A DNA stretch of 5,163 nucleotides from NCBI GenBank assembly GCA_902478985.1, contig CABSNH010000119.1, forward strand, positions 1 through 5,163, given 5' to 3'. Under the pieces are notes generated by a model. That model was not told where the DNA came from. It worked only from the letters and a program-made list of their open reading frames with translations, and ran no database searches. Shown in pieces: positions 1 to 4,439 of this stretch. Source of the stretch: an uncultured Collinsella sp. (lineage in GTDB: Bacteria > Actinomycetota > Coriobacteriia > Coriobacteriales > Coriobacteriaceae). The first letter of the stretch is position 1, and the number at the start of each line of letters is the position of its first letter. The position numbers and the translations under genes were made by a program.

Positions 1-166
1 TGTCCCAAGGGCGCCGGAGAGGGGGGCGGCGTGGCCGCCGCCCCCGGGGCGCGCCCCGCGGGCGGGAAGGGGCATCGCGGGACTTCGAGGCCCGTTCCCG
101 CGCCCGCGTCCGCGGCCGGGCTGCGCCCCCTCGCCGCCGCCCGCAAAATATTTTCCGAAATTGTCC
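1..166. other. GC-rich non-coding block ahead of the first tRNA-Ala promoter
   Basis: This stretch is dominated by runs of G and C, and no convincing gene is visible in it. It holds a perfect 10-bp stem with a 4-base loop (arms 22-31 and 36-45), followed by a 12-bp GC palindrome (46-57). Neither is followed by a T-tract, so they do not read as terminators of an upstream gene. The last 25 bases turn abruptly AT-rich (145-162, including the palindrome AAAATATTTT), which fits an UP-type element just upstream of the tRNA promoter. The 11-mer GGCATCGCGGG at 71-81 recurs at 1089-1099 ahead of the second tRNA-Ala copy, suggesting that the duplicated unit once extended this far and has since diverged. 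Confidence 0.5.
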
Positions 167-195
167 TTGCATCGGCGGGGGAGTTCCCGTATAGT
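167..195 (+). promoter_or_regulatory. Sigma70-type promoter of tRNA-Ala copy 1
   Basis: A -35 box TTGCAT (167-172) and a -10 box TATAGT (190-195) are separated by the ideal 17 bases. An A/T-rich stretch (145-162) lies directly upstream, as expected for an UP element on a stable-RNA promoter. Transcription should begin about 7 bases after the -10 box, near 202-203, giving a leader of only about 5 bases before the tRNA. The same boxes, spacing and GTTCCCG just before the -10 recur at copy 2, although the rest of the spacer differs. That conservation supports the call. Confidence 0.85.
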
Positions 196-207
196 ACTTC
201 TTCGCAC

Positions 208-280
208 GGGGGCGTAGCTCAGCTGGGAGAGCGCTTGACTGGCAGTCAAGAGGTCAGGGGTTCGATCCCCCTCGTCTCCA
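208..280 (+). tRNA. tRNA-Ala (anticodon GGC), copy 1
   Basis: A complete cloverleaf of 73 bases can be folded by eye. The acceptor stem pairs GGGGGCG with CGTCTCC, the D-arm is GCTC/GAGC, and the anticodon stem CTTGA/TCAAG encloses loop CTGGCAG. The variable region is AGGTC, and the T-arm AGGGG/CCCCT encloses TTCGATC. The anticodon is GGC, which reads the Ala codons GCC and GCT. The acceptor stem contains a G3:U70 wobble pair, the classic alanine identity element, which independently confirms the charge. The discriminator is A at 280, followed by CCC, so the 3' CCA is not encoded and must be added by a nucleotidyltransferase. The gene is identical to the second copy at 1195-1267. Confidence 0.97.
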
Positions 281-295
281 CCCGAGCATTGAATG

Positions 296-324
296 AGGCT
301 CCAACGCAAGTTGGGGCCTTTTTT
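296..324 (+). terminator. Intrinsic terminator of tRNA-Ala copy 1
   Basis: A 10-bp stem (296-305 with 310-319, one G-T pair) is closed by the stable GNRA tetraloop GCAA (306-309) and runs straight into six Ts (319-324). It begins 15 bases after the tRNA 3' end and has the standard form of a Rho-independent terminator. An identical copy follows the second tRNA-Ala. Confidence 0.93.
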
Positions 325-445
325 CATATCTATTGATTTAAGCCATGTATTGGCTGAGTAGCATCTTGGCGACATGCCCATTGTTAATTACGAATATGAA
401 TGTTGATAACTTTACGTCTCTGAATGACAAAGCTAGTCTGCAACC

Positions 446-480
446 CAATAATAAAGAGGCCGGGTGTAATGCCCGGCCTC
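446..480 (-). terminator. Intrinsic terminator of the CAT tRNA
   Basis: Read on the minus strand, GAGGCCGGG (480-472) pairs perfectly with CCCGGCCTC (464-456) around a 7-base loop. It is followed by the T-rich tail TTTATTATTG (455-446). It starts 9 bases after the CCA end of the minus-strand tRNA. There is no T-run on the plus-strand side, so it acts for the minus strand only. It faces the tRNA-Ala terminator at 296-324, as expected for two convergent units. Confidence 0.85.
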
Positions 481-489
481 GAAATACTC

Positions 490-565
490 TGGTGGGCCCT
501 CCGGGATTCGAACCCAGAACCCAGGGATTATGAGTCCCCTGCGCTAACCGTTGCGCCAAGAGCCC
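490..565 (-). tRNA. tRNA with anticodon CAT (Met elongator or lysidine-type Ile2)
   Basis: On the minus strand, 76 bases fold into a full cloverleaf. The acceptor is GGGCTCT/AGGGCCC with one G-T pair, the D-stem GCGC/GCGC, and the anticodon stem GGGGA/TCCCT with loop CTCATAA. The T-stem CTGGG/CCCGG encloses TTCGAAT. Discriminator A is followed by an encoded CCA (492-490), unlike the tRNA-Ala genes nearby. The anticodon is CAT. It is not an initiator: the acceptor begins with a paired G-C, and the three G-C pairs typical of the initiator anticodon stem are missing. An elongator Met tRNA and an Ile2 tRNA (whose C34 is changed to lysidine by TilS to read ATA) both carry CAT and cannot be separated with certainty by eye. 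I lean slightly to Ile2 from general resemblance only. Confidence 0.95.
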
Positions 566-790
566 TTATGAACGGTGAATGCAATTCTAACAAAGGCAAC
601 TCAGGCCAAATTTCTTCGCTTCACGTCGTGAAATACTACCATGCACAAGCAAGTCGCACAACGCAAGATCAAATCCGATGCTAAACAACAGCTAATCTAG
701 GCGCATCGCGGAAAAGACGTGTTTTAGAAAAAGTTAAAGCCTATATTTCAGGGCTCCAACATATTTATGCGTGAAATCAACCTGATGTCA
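566..790. other. AT-richer intergenic DNA with no gene seen
   Basis: No supported coding region or RNA gene is visible here. The 60-base lines I counted run about 32-47% GC, against a clearly higher level in the protein genes. A possible minus-strand -10 box for the CAT tRNA is TAGAAT (589-584), about 18 bases before the tRNA, but I find no good -35 at 16-18 bases upstream, so that promoter remains tentative. A 13-bp palindrome, TTCACG-T-CGTGAA, sits at 620-632. Any longer frame here depends on reading through tRNA genes. Confidence 0.4.
584..589 (-). promoter_or_regulatory. Possible -10 box for the CAT tRNA
   Basis: TAGAAT on the minus strand (589-584) matches TATAAT at 5 of 6 bases and lies 18 bases before the tRNA 5' end. 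The sequence 16-18 bases upstream is AT-rich but has no convincing TTGACA-like box. This is the best candidate in the upstream region and is weakly supported. Confidence 0.3.
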
Positions 791-950
791 TTTCAAAACC
801 ATGCCTGTTTACTACGACGGATCGGCGACCCCTGAGCAACGTGTGTTCTCCGTTTGCAAAACCGCAGGTAGGAAGCCTGCCGGTTACGCCAAAAGGCGTG
901 TGTGGTCGGACATTCCTGATTCATCGTAGTAAACCGGCATGGTTCTGAAG
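791..950. repeat. 160-bp structured inverted-repeat element, unknown
   Basis: The two 35-base ends (791-825 and 916-950) are imperfect reverse complements: 29 Watson-Crick pairs, 3 G-T pairs and 3 mismatches. The longest uninterrupted block is 11 bp (807-817 with 924-934). Inside, a 5-bp stem (826-830 with 904-908) continues the fold. It encloses a 9-bp hairpin with one bulged C (860-868 with 876-885, loop 869-875) and a 5-bp hairpin with an AAAA loop (886-890 with 895-899). No T-tract follows, so it is not a simple terminator, and no target-site duplication is obvious at the ends. It could be a MITE-like or REP-like mobile repeat, a structured RNA, or a DNA cruciform. It contains no ORF long enough for a transposase. 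I do not recognise the family. Confidence 0.75.
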
Positions 951-1093
951 CGCAGGGGAGGGGCGCTTCGCAATAAGACCCGATAATGGGGCTGGCGGTG
1001 CACGGAAAACCCTGTTGCACGGGGAGAGTCGTGTTCCGCGCGCCAAGTCGGCCGGCGCACGGACCGTGCGTGGGCCGCTGCCCCCGCGGGCAT
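951..1093. other. GC-rich intergenic spacer, no gene seen
   Basis: Composition returns to high GC directly after the inverted-repeat element. No supported gene is present. The only structure I see is a 15-bp palindrome, CGCACGG-A-CCGTGCG (1056-1070). With no loop, it is better suited to binding a dimeric protein than to forming a hairpin. The 11-mer shared with the upstream region of copy 1 begins at 1089. Confidence 0.4.
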
Positions 1094-1133
1094 CGCGGGC
1101 CCCGGCGCCCAAGCGTGCGCGCCGGGGCCCGCG
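1094..1133. repeat. Perfect 15-bp GC hairpin next to an A/T tract
   Basis: The arms 1094-1108 and 1119-1133 are exact reverse complements made entirely of G and C, around a 10-base loop. They are followed by AAAGTTTTTCC. The T-run begins four bases after the stem, so this could act as a weak plus-strand terminator that insulates the tRNA-Ala promoter starting at 1155. It could also simply mark the edge of that promoter's upstream region. No comparable perfect stem is found at the same distance from copy 1. Confidence 0.6.
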
Positions 1134-1154
1134 AAAGTTTTTCCAAAATTGTCC

Positions 1155-1183
1155 TTGCATCGACGTCCAAGTTCCCGTATAGT
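1155..1183 (+). promoter_or_regulatory. Sigma70-type promoter of tRNA-Ala copy 2
   Basis: The boxes TTGCAT (1155-1160) and TATAGT (1178-1183) with a 17-base spacer match copy 1 exactly. An A/T-rich stretch (1134-1152) lies upstream as a possible UP element. Start is expected near 1190, about 5 bases before the tRNA. It is also the nearest convincing promoter upstream of the ABC-F gene at 1343. Confidence 0.85.
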
Positions 1184-1194
1184 ATTTTTCGCAC

Positions 1195-1267
1195 GGGGGC
1201 GTAGCTCAGCTGGGAGAGCGCTTGACTGGCAGTCAAGAGGTCAGGGGTTCGATCCCCCTCGTCTCCA
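1195..1267 (+). tRNA. tRNA-Ala (anticodon GGC), copy 2
   Basis: This gene has the same sequence and cloverleaf as the copy at 208-280, with anticodon GGC, the G3:U70 identity pair, discriminator A at 1267 and no encoded CCA. Two identical genes for this isoacceptor fit the heavy use of GCC for alanine in the neighbouring protein genes. The tRNA ends 75 bases before the ABC-F start codon on the same strand. Confidence 0.97.
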
Positions 1268-1282
1268 CCCGAGCATTGAATG

Positions 1283-1311
1283 AGGCTCCAACGCAAGTTG
1301 GGGCCTTTTTT
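1283..1311 (+). terminator. Intrinsic terminator of tRNA-Ala copy 2
   Basis: The stem (1283-1292 with 1297-1306), GCAA tetraloop and six Ts (1306-1311) are identical to the terminator after copy 1. Only 31 bases separate its end from the ABC-F start codon, so any read-through would enter that gene directly. Confidence 0.93.
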
Positions 1312-1342
1312 CATTTAGGCACACAAGGTCAAAGGCGGCACC

Positions 1343-3379
1343 ATGATCCTCCTGGTCGACAAGATCGAAAAAAGCTTCGGCGCGCGCGTCCTCTTTAGCG
1401 GCGCGTCCTTCCAGATCAACCCCGGCGAGCGCTTTGCGCTCGTGGGACCCAACGGCGCCGGCAAAACCACCATGCTCAAGATCATCATGGGCATCGACAG
1501 CCCCGACGCCGGCCAGGTCCAGTACGCCAAGGACTGCCAGGTGGGCTACCTAGAGCAGGAAACCAACTTGGAGCAAAAGGACACCGCCATCCTTGCCGAG
1601 GTCATGGCAGCCGCCAAGGAAATCCGCCGCATGGGCGAGCGCGCCAACGAGCTGCAGGCCCAGATCACTGAGCTCTCCGAGCAAGGCAAGGACGTCGACG
1701 CGCTCCTTAACGAGTACGGCCAGGTCCAGGACCGCTTTGAGCACCTGGGCGGCTACGAGCTTGAGAGCAACGCCCGCAAGATCCTGTCCGGTCTCGGCTT
1801 TAAAGTCACCGACTTTGAGCGCCCGTGCTCCGAGTTCTCGGGCGGCTGGCAGATGCGCATCGCTCTCGCTAAGCTCTTCCTGCGCCACCCCGACCTGCTG
1901 CTGCTGGACGAGCCCACCAACCACCTTGACCTCGAAAGCGTCCAGTGGCTGCGCGGCTTTATCGCTTACTACGACGGCGCCGTACTCATCGTCAGTCACG
2001 ACCGCGCCTTCATGGACGCCTGCGTCGACCACGTCGCCGCGCTCGAGAACCGCCGCGTGACCACCTACACCGGCAACTACAGCAGCTACCTCAAGCAGCG
2101 CGAGGATAATCTGGAGCAGATGCGCGCCAAGCGTGCCGCGCAGGAGCGCGACATCGCCCACATGCAGGTCTTCGTCGACAAGTTCCGCTACAAGCCCACC
2201 AAGGCCGCCCAGGCGCAGGAGCGCATCCGCAAGATCGAGCAGATCAAAAAGGAGCTCGTCATCCTGCCCGAGGGCCACAAGCACATCGACTTTAAGTTCC
2301 CCGACCCGCCGCGCTCCGGCGATATGGTCGTGAGCCTGGAGGGCGTCTCCAAGTCCTACGGCGACAAGCACATCTACAGCGACATCGACCTCAAACTCTA
2401 CCGCGGCGAGCACGTGGCGCTCGTCGGTCCCAACGGCGCCGGCAAGTCCACCCTCATGAAGATCCTCGCCGGCCTGGAGCCGCCCACTACCGGCACGCGC
2501 GACCTGGGCACCAACGTGGGCGTGGCCTATTACGCCCAGCACGCGCTCGAGGGCATGACCGAGTCCAACACCGTCCTGCAAGAGATCGATACCGTCACGC
2601 CCAAGTGGACCGTACCGCAGCAGCGCAGCCTGCTGGGCGCCTTCCTGTTTAGCGACAACGACGCAATCGAAAAGCAGGTCCGCGTCCTCTCCGGCGGCGA
2701 GAAGGCCCGTCTGGCGCTGGCCAAGATGCTCGTGGCGCCCGAGGCGCTCCTGTGCCTGGACGAGCCCACCAACCACCTGGACATCGACTCGGTGGACATG
2801 CTCGAGAACGCCCTGCAAAACTTCCCCGGTACCATCGTGCTGATCAGCCACGACGAGCACCTAGTACGCGCCGTTGCCAACCGCATCATCGACATCCGCG
2901 ACGGCAAGGTCACGGTCTACGATGGCAACTACGACTACTACCTCTACAAGCGCGAGGACCTCGCAGCCCGCTCCGCCGCCGAGGCGTCAGGGGAGAGCGC
3001 GCCGGCGACGGGCAAGAGCACCAAGCCCGCCAACGCCGCCCAAGCCAACAGCCCCGCTGCGGCCCCCAAGCCGGCCGAGGGCAAAAAGACCAAGGAGCAA
3101 AAGCGCGCCGAGGCCCAGGCCCGTGCCGCGCTCAACAAAAAGCTCAAGGGCGTGCGCAACCAGCTCAAGAAGATCGAGACAGAGCTGGACAAAAAGCGTG
3201 CCCGCTATGACGAGCTTATGGAATTGATGGCAAGCGAAGAGCTTTATGCCGATCAGGACAAGTTCAACGCCGCGCTGGGGGAATATAACGGCCTTAAGCA
3301 AGAGCTGCCCAAGCTCGAGGACGAATGGCTGGAGCTTTCCACCCAGATCGAAGAGGAGACCGCGCGTGAACTCTCGTAA
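1343..3379 (+). CDS. ABC-F family ATPase (ribosome-associated translation factor, YheS/Uup-like)
   Basis: The protein has 678 residues with two ABC ATPase domains and no membrane segments, the ABC-F layout. Domain 1 has Walker A GPNGAGKT (35-42), signature FSGGW (165-169), Walker B with DEPTNHLD and catalytic E190, and the H-switch SHD (218-220). A basic interdomain linker (about 245-320) with GNYSSYLKQR follows. In the family this linker reaches toward the P-site tRNA and peptidyl-transferase centre. Domain 2 has Walker A GPNGAGKS (362-369), signature LSGGE (449-453), E474 and SHDE (502-505). All catalytic residues are present. An Ala/Pro/Lys-rich hinge (about 541-580) leads to a charged C-terminal coiled coil (about 583-675), as in Uup-type members. 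The FSGGW first signature and linker sequence recall YheS/YdiF more than EttA. Family members bind the E site and relieve stalled ribosomes; some confer antibiotic protection, but nothing here points to resistance. The ATG is preceded by AAAGGCGG (1331-1338). Confidence 0.93.
   Translation: MILLVDKIEKSFGARVLFSGASFQINPGERFALVGPNGAGKTTMLKIIMGIDSPDAGQVQYAKDCQVGYLEQETNLEQKDTAILAEVMAAAKEIRRMGERANELQAQITELSEQGKDVDALLNEYGQVQDRFEHLGGYELESNARKILSGLGFKVTDFERPCSEFSGGWQMRIALAKLFLRHPDLLLLDEPTNHLDLESVQWLRGFIAYYDGAVLIVSHDRAFMDACVDHVAALENRRVTTYTGNYSSYLKQREDNLEQMRAKRAAQERDIAHMQVFVDKFRYKPTKAAQAQERIRKIEQIKKELVILPEGHKHIDFKFPDPPRSGDMVVSLEGVSKSYGDKHIYSDIDLKLYRGEHVALVGPNGAGKSTLMKILAGLEPPTTGTRDLGTNVGVAYYAQHALEGMTESNTVLQEIDTVTPKWTVPQQRSLLGAFLFSDNDAIEKQVRVLSGGEKARLALAKMLVAPEALLCLDEPTNHLDIDSVDMLENALQNFPGTIVLISHDEHLVRAVANRIIDIRDGKVTVYDGNYDYYLYKREDLAARSAAEASGESAPATGKSTKPANAAQANSPAAAPKPAEGKKTKEQKRAEAQARAALNKKLKGVRNQLKKIETELDKKRARYDELMELMASEELYADQDKFNAALGEYNGLKQELPKLEDEWLELSTQIEEETARELS
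3353..3358 (+). promoter_or_regulatory. Ribosome binding site that sets the GTG start of the small membrane protein
   Basis: GAGGAG lies inside the 3' end of the ABC-F gene, 7 bases before GTG at 3366. This is ideal spacing. It argues for that GTG over the upstream ATG at 3246 in the same frame, which would overlap ABC-F by 134 bases and encode a run unlike the rest. It also argues against the internal GTG 3390 and ATG 3396, which lack a comparable site. Confidence 0.75.
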
Positions 3380-3662
3380 AGCCACCGCCGTGGCGATGAG
3401 CATCATAGCCATCGCTTGTCGCATCTGCGGCATCTTTATGAGCGCGATGACCGTGCTGCTGTGCTTCAGCGGCCTCACCGCCAAGCTGCAGATCGTGGGC
3501 TTTGTCGTCGAGCTTTCTCGCGCGCTGCCGAGCGCCATCGCCGGCTACGGCGTCATCACATCGCCCTTTGGCGGCGTGTTCCGCTTAGATTACGCCATCG
3601 TGGCCGTCATCCTGTTTGTGGTTGACTACCTGCTCACGCGCACCTCGCGCCGCGTCCGCTAG
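3366..3662 (+). CDS. Small membrane protein of unknown function
   Basis: From the GTG start this encodes 98 residues. There is a short basic N-terminus (residues 2-5 include R and K), a long hydrophobic segment (about 9-35, with Cys at 18, 21 and 33), and a moderately hydrophobic middle (41-50). A loop with Gly/Pro residues (about 55-70) follows, then a second membrane segment (about 76-90) and a strongly basic tail TRTSRRVR. Two membrane helices with both ends in the cytoplasm fit the positive-inside rule. I do not recognise the family. Its start overlaps the ABC-F stop by 14 bases and its stop is 9 bases before the protease start. That spacing implies translational coupling and co-expression with both. 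A role near the membrane protease is possible but is only inferred from position. Confidence 0.75.
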   Translation: MNSRKATAVAMSIIAIACRICGIFMSAMTVLLCFSGLTAKLQIVGFVVELSRALPSAIAGYGVITSPFGGVFRLDYAIVAVILFVVDYLLTRTSRRVR

Positions 3663-3671
3663 GGGAGTGAC

Positions 3672-4355
3672 ATGTCCAGCAGCTACTTCATGAACCTGCT
3701 CGCCAGCGCCGTCGCCGTCATCGTTGGCATCGTCATCCACGAGAGCGCGCACGCCGCCGCAGCATGGGCGCTCGGCGACAAGACGGCCCGTTCGCGCGGC
3801 CGTGTCTCGCTCAACCCGCTCAACCACATCGACCCGTTTGGCACCATTCTCCTGCCTCTGCTGATGCTCGCCGCCGGCGGCCCGGTGTTCGCCTTTGCCA
3901 AACCCGTGCCCGTCTACCTCAACAACCTCAAGCACCCCAAGCGCGACGAGGTTCTGGTGAGCGCGGCCGGCCCCGCATCGAACATCGCGCTCGCGTGTCT
4001 CACAGCCGCCCTCATGCACGCGACATACGGCAACCTCTACACCAGCATGTCCTTTGCCGTAGCCTCCCAAATCATGAACTTCGGTGCCACGTTTATCGTG
4101 GTCAATCTGTCGCTCGCGTTCTTTAACCTCATCCCGATCCCGCCGCTCGACGGCTCATCGATCATCGTGCCCTTCCTCAAGGGCAAGGCACTCGCCAACT
4201 ACTACCACTTGCAGCAATACGCCATGCCCATACTCATCATCGTGCTGTACCTGCTGCCCATGTGGACCGGCATCGACGTGATCGGGCGGTATTTCGACGT
4301 TACCGTGTATCCGCTGGCCGAGTGGCTGCTCAACTTCGCAATCGCCGGTATCTAA
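3672..4355 (+). CDS. M50 family (site-2 protease type) intramembrane zinc metalloprotease
   Basis: The protein has 227 residues and is highly hydrophobic. The zinc-binding motif HESAH (23-27, fits HExxH with catalytic E24) lies in the first membrane segment. It is followed by RVSLNPLNHIDPFGT (44-58), a GGPVFAFAKPVPV stretch (69-81), AGPASN (99-104) and NLIPIPPLDG (152-161), whose D160 is the expected third zinc ligand. This is the compact SpoIVFB/YwhC-like group of M50 peptidases, without a PDZ domain. Such enzymes cleave membrane proteins within or near the bilayer; the substrate here is unknown. About six hydrophobic segments are visible. The ATG is preceded by AGGGGAG (3661-3667), which overlaps the previous gene's stop codon, with a slightly short 4-base spacing. 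Compact M50 genes beside scpA-scpB are a recurring arrangement in Gram-positive bacteria, as far as I know. Confidence 0.92.
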   Translation: MSSSYFMNLLASAVAVIVGIVIHESAHAAAAWALGDKTARSRGRVSLNPLNHIDPFGTILLPLLMLAAGGPVFAFAKPVPVYLNNLKHPKRDEVLVSAAGPASNIALACLTAALMHATYGNLYTSMSFAVASQIMNFGATFIVVNLSLAFFNLIPIPPLDGSSIIVPFLKGKALANYYHLQQYAMPILIIVLYLLPMWTGIDVIGRYFDVTVYPLAEWLLNFAIAGI

Positions 4356-4363
4356 GGTAAACT
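4335..4363 (+). promoter_or_regulatory. Weak candidate promoter for scpA
   Basis: TTCGCA (4335-4340) and TAAACT (4358-4363) are 17 bases apart, each matching 4 of 6 consensus bases, and they span the protease stop codon. With an 84-base gap before scpA, an extra promoter is plausible. The boxes are weak, and I see no terminator in the gap, so read-through from the upstream operon is equally likely. Confidence 0.25.
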
Positions 4364-4425
4364 TACAGGTCGACCGTGCAAATCGGTCCCAACATGCACC
4401 CAAACCGCGCCGCGAAGGCGCCGTC

Positions 4426-4434
4426 AAAGGAGGT
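4426..4434 (+). promoter_or_regulatory. Very strong Shine-Dalgarno of scpA
   Basis: AAAGGAGGT is a near-complete complement of the 16S rRNA 3' end and lies 5 bases before the ATG at 4440. It fixes the scpA start unambiguously and suggests strong translation independent of the upstream gene. Confidence 0.9.
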
Positions 4435-4439
4435 CGAAG

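Larger units (their letters stand above)
201..327 (+). repeat. Direct repeat copy 1 (tRNA-Ala unit)
   Basis: This 127-bp segment is base-for-base identical to 1188-1314. It covers the 5' leader, the whole tRNA-Ala gene, the short spacer and the intrinsic terminator. Identity stops at 200 (C versus T) and at 328 (A versus T). Weaker similarity continues upstream through the promoter to about 141, with substitutions and a one-base length difference after the -10 box. The two copies are 987 bases apart. A segmental duplication kept uniform by gene conversion is the simplest explanation. Confidence 0.95.
1188..1314 (+). repeat. Direct repeat copy 2 (tRNA-Ala unit)
   Basis: This segment is identical over 127 bp to 201-327 and covers leader, tRNA, spacer and terminator. 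Downstream of 1314 the two copies share nothing: copy 1 leads into AT-rich DNA and copy 2 into the ABC-F gene. Confidence 0.95.

Noticed and set aside
31..336. Plus-strand 101-residue frame through tRNA-Ala copy 1
   Set aside because: It runs through GC-repeat DNA, the promoter, the tRNA and its terminator. There is no family resemblance and no ribosome binding site.
620..632. Palindrome TTCACG-T-CGTGAA as an operator
   Set aside because: It is short and is not positioned against a convincing promoter or gene. It is noted but not called.
338..684. Several short frames crossing the CAT tRNA (for example one ending GPPGFEPRTQGL)
   Set aside because: They depend on reading through the tRNA gene and its terminator, and they lack ribosome binding sites.
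703..711. Third occurrence of GCATCGCGG (also at 72-80 and 1090-1098)
   Set aside because: Nine bases of GC-rich sequence recur easily by chance. Only the 11-base matches ahead of the two tRNA-Ala genes seem worth mention.
752..760. GGCTCCAAC, matching the 5' arm of the tRNA-Ala terminators
   Set aside because: Only 9 bases match, with no complementary arm or T-tract following, so a degraded third terminator cannot be supported.
986..1204. Plus-strand 72-residue frame ahead of tRNA-Ala copy 2
   Set aside because: It spans the GC hairpin and the tRNA promoter and has no ribosome binding site.
793..1314. Minus-strand 173-residue frame containing GDRTPDLLTASQALSQLS
   Set aside because: This part is the antisense translation of the tRNA-Ala gene, a well-known source of false protein annotations. 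The rest crosses the inverted repeat and the GC hairpin.
1550..2860. Minus-strand 436-residue frame opposite the ABC-F gene
   Set aside because: Its repetitive Val/Leu/Gly/Asp/Ala composition is the usual shadow of a GC-rich gene, and the plus strand has complete catalytic motifs.
3246..3365. Upstream ATG extension of the small membrane protein
   Set aside because: It would overlap ABC-F by 134 bases and has no good ribosome binding site, while GTG at 3366 has GAGGAG at 7 bases.
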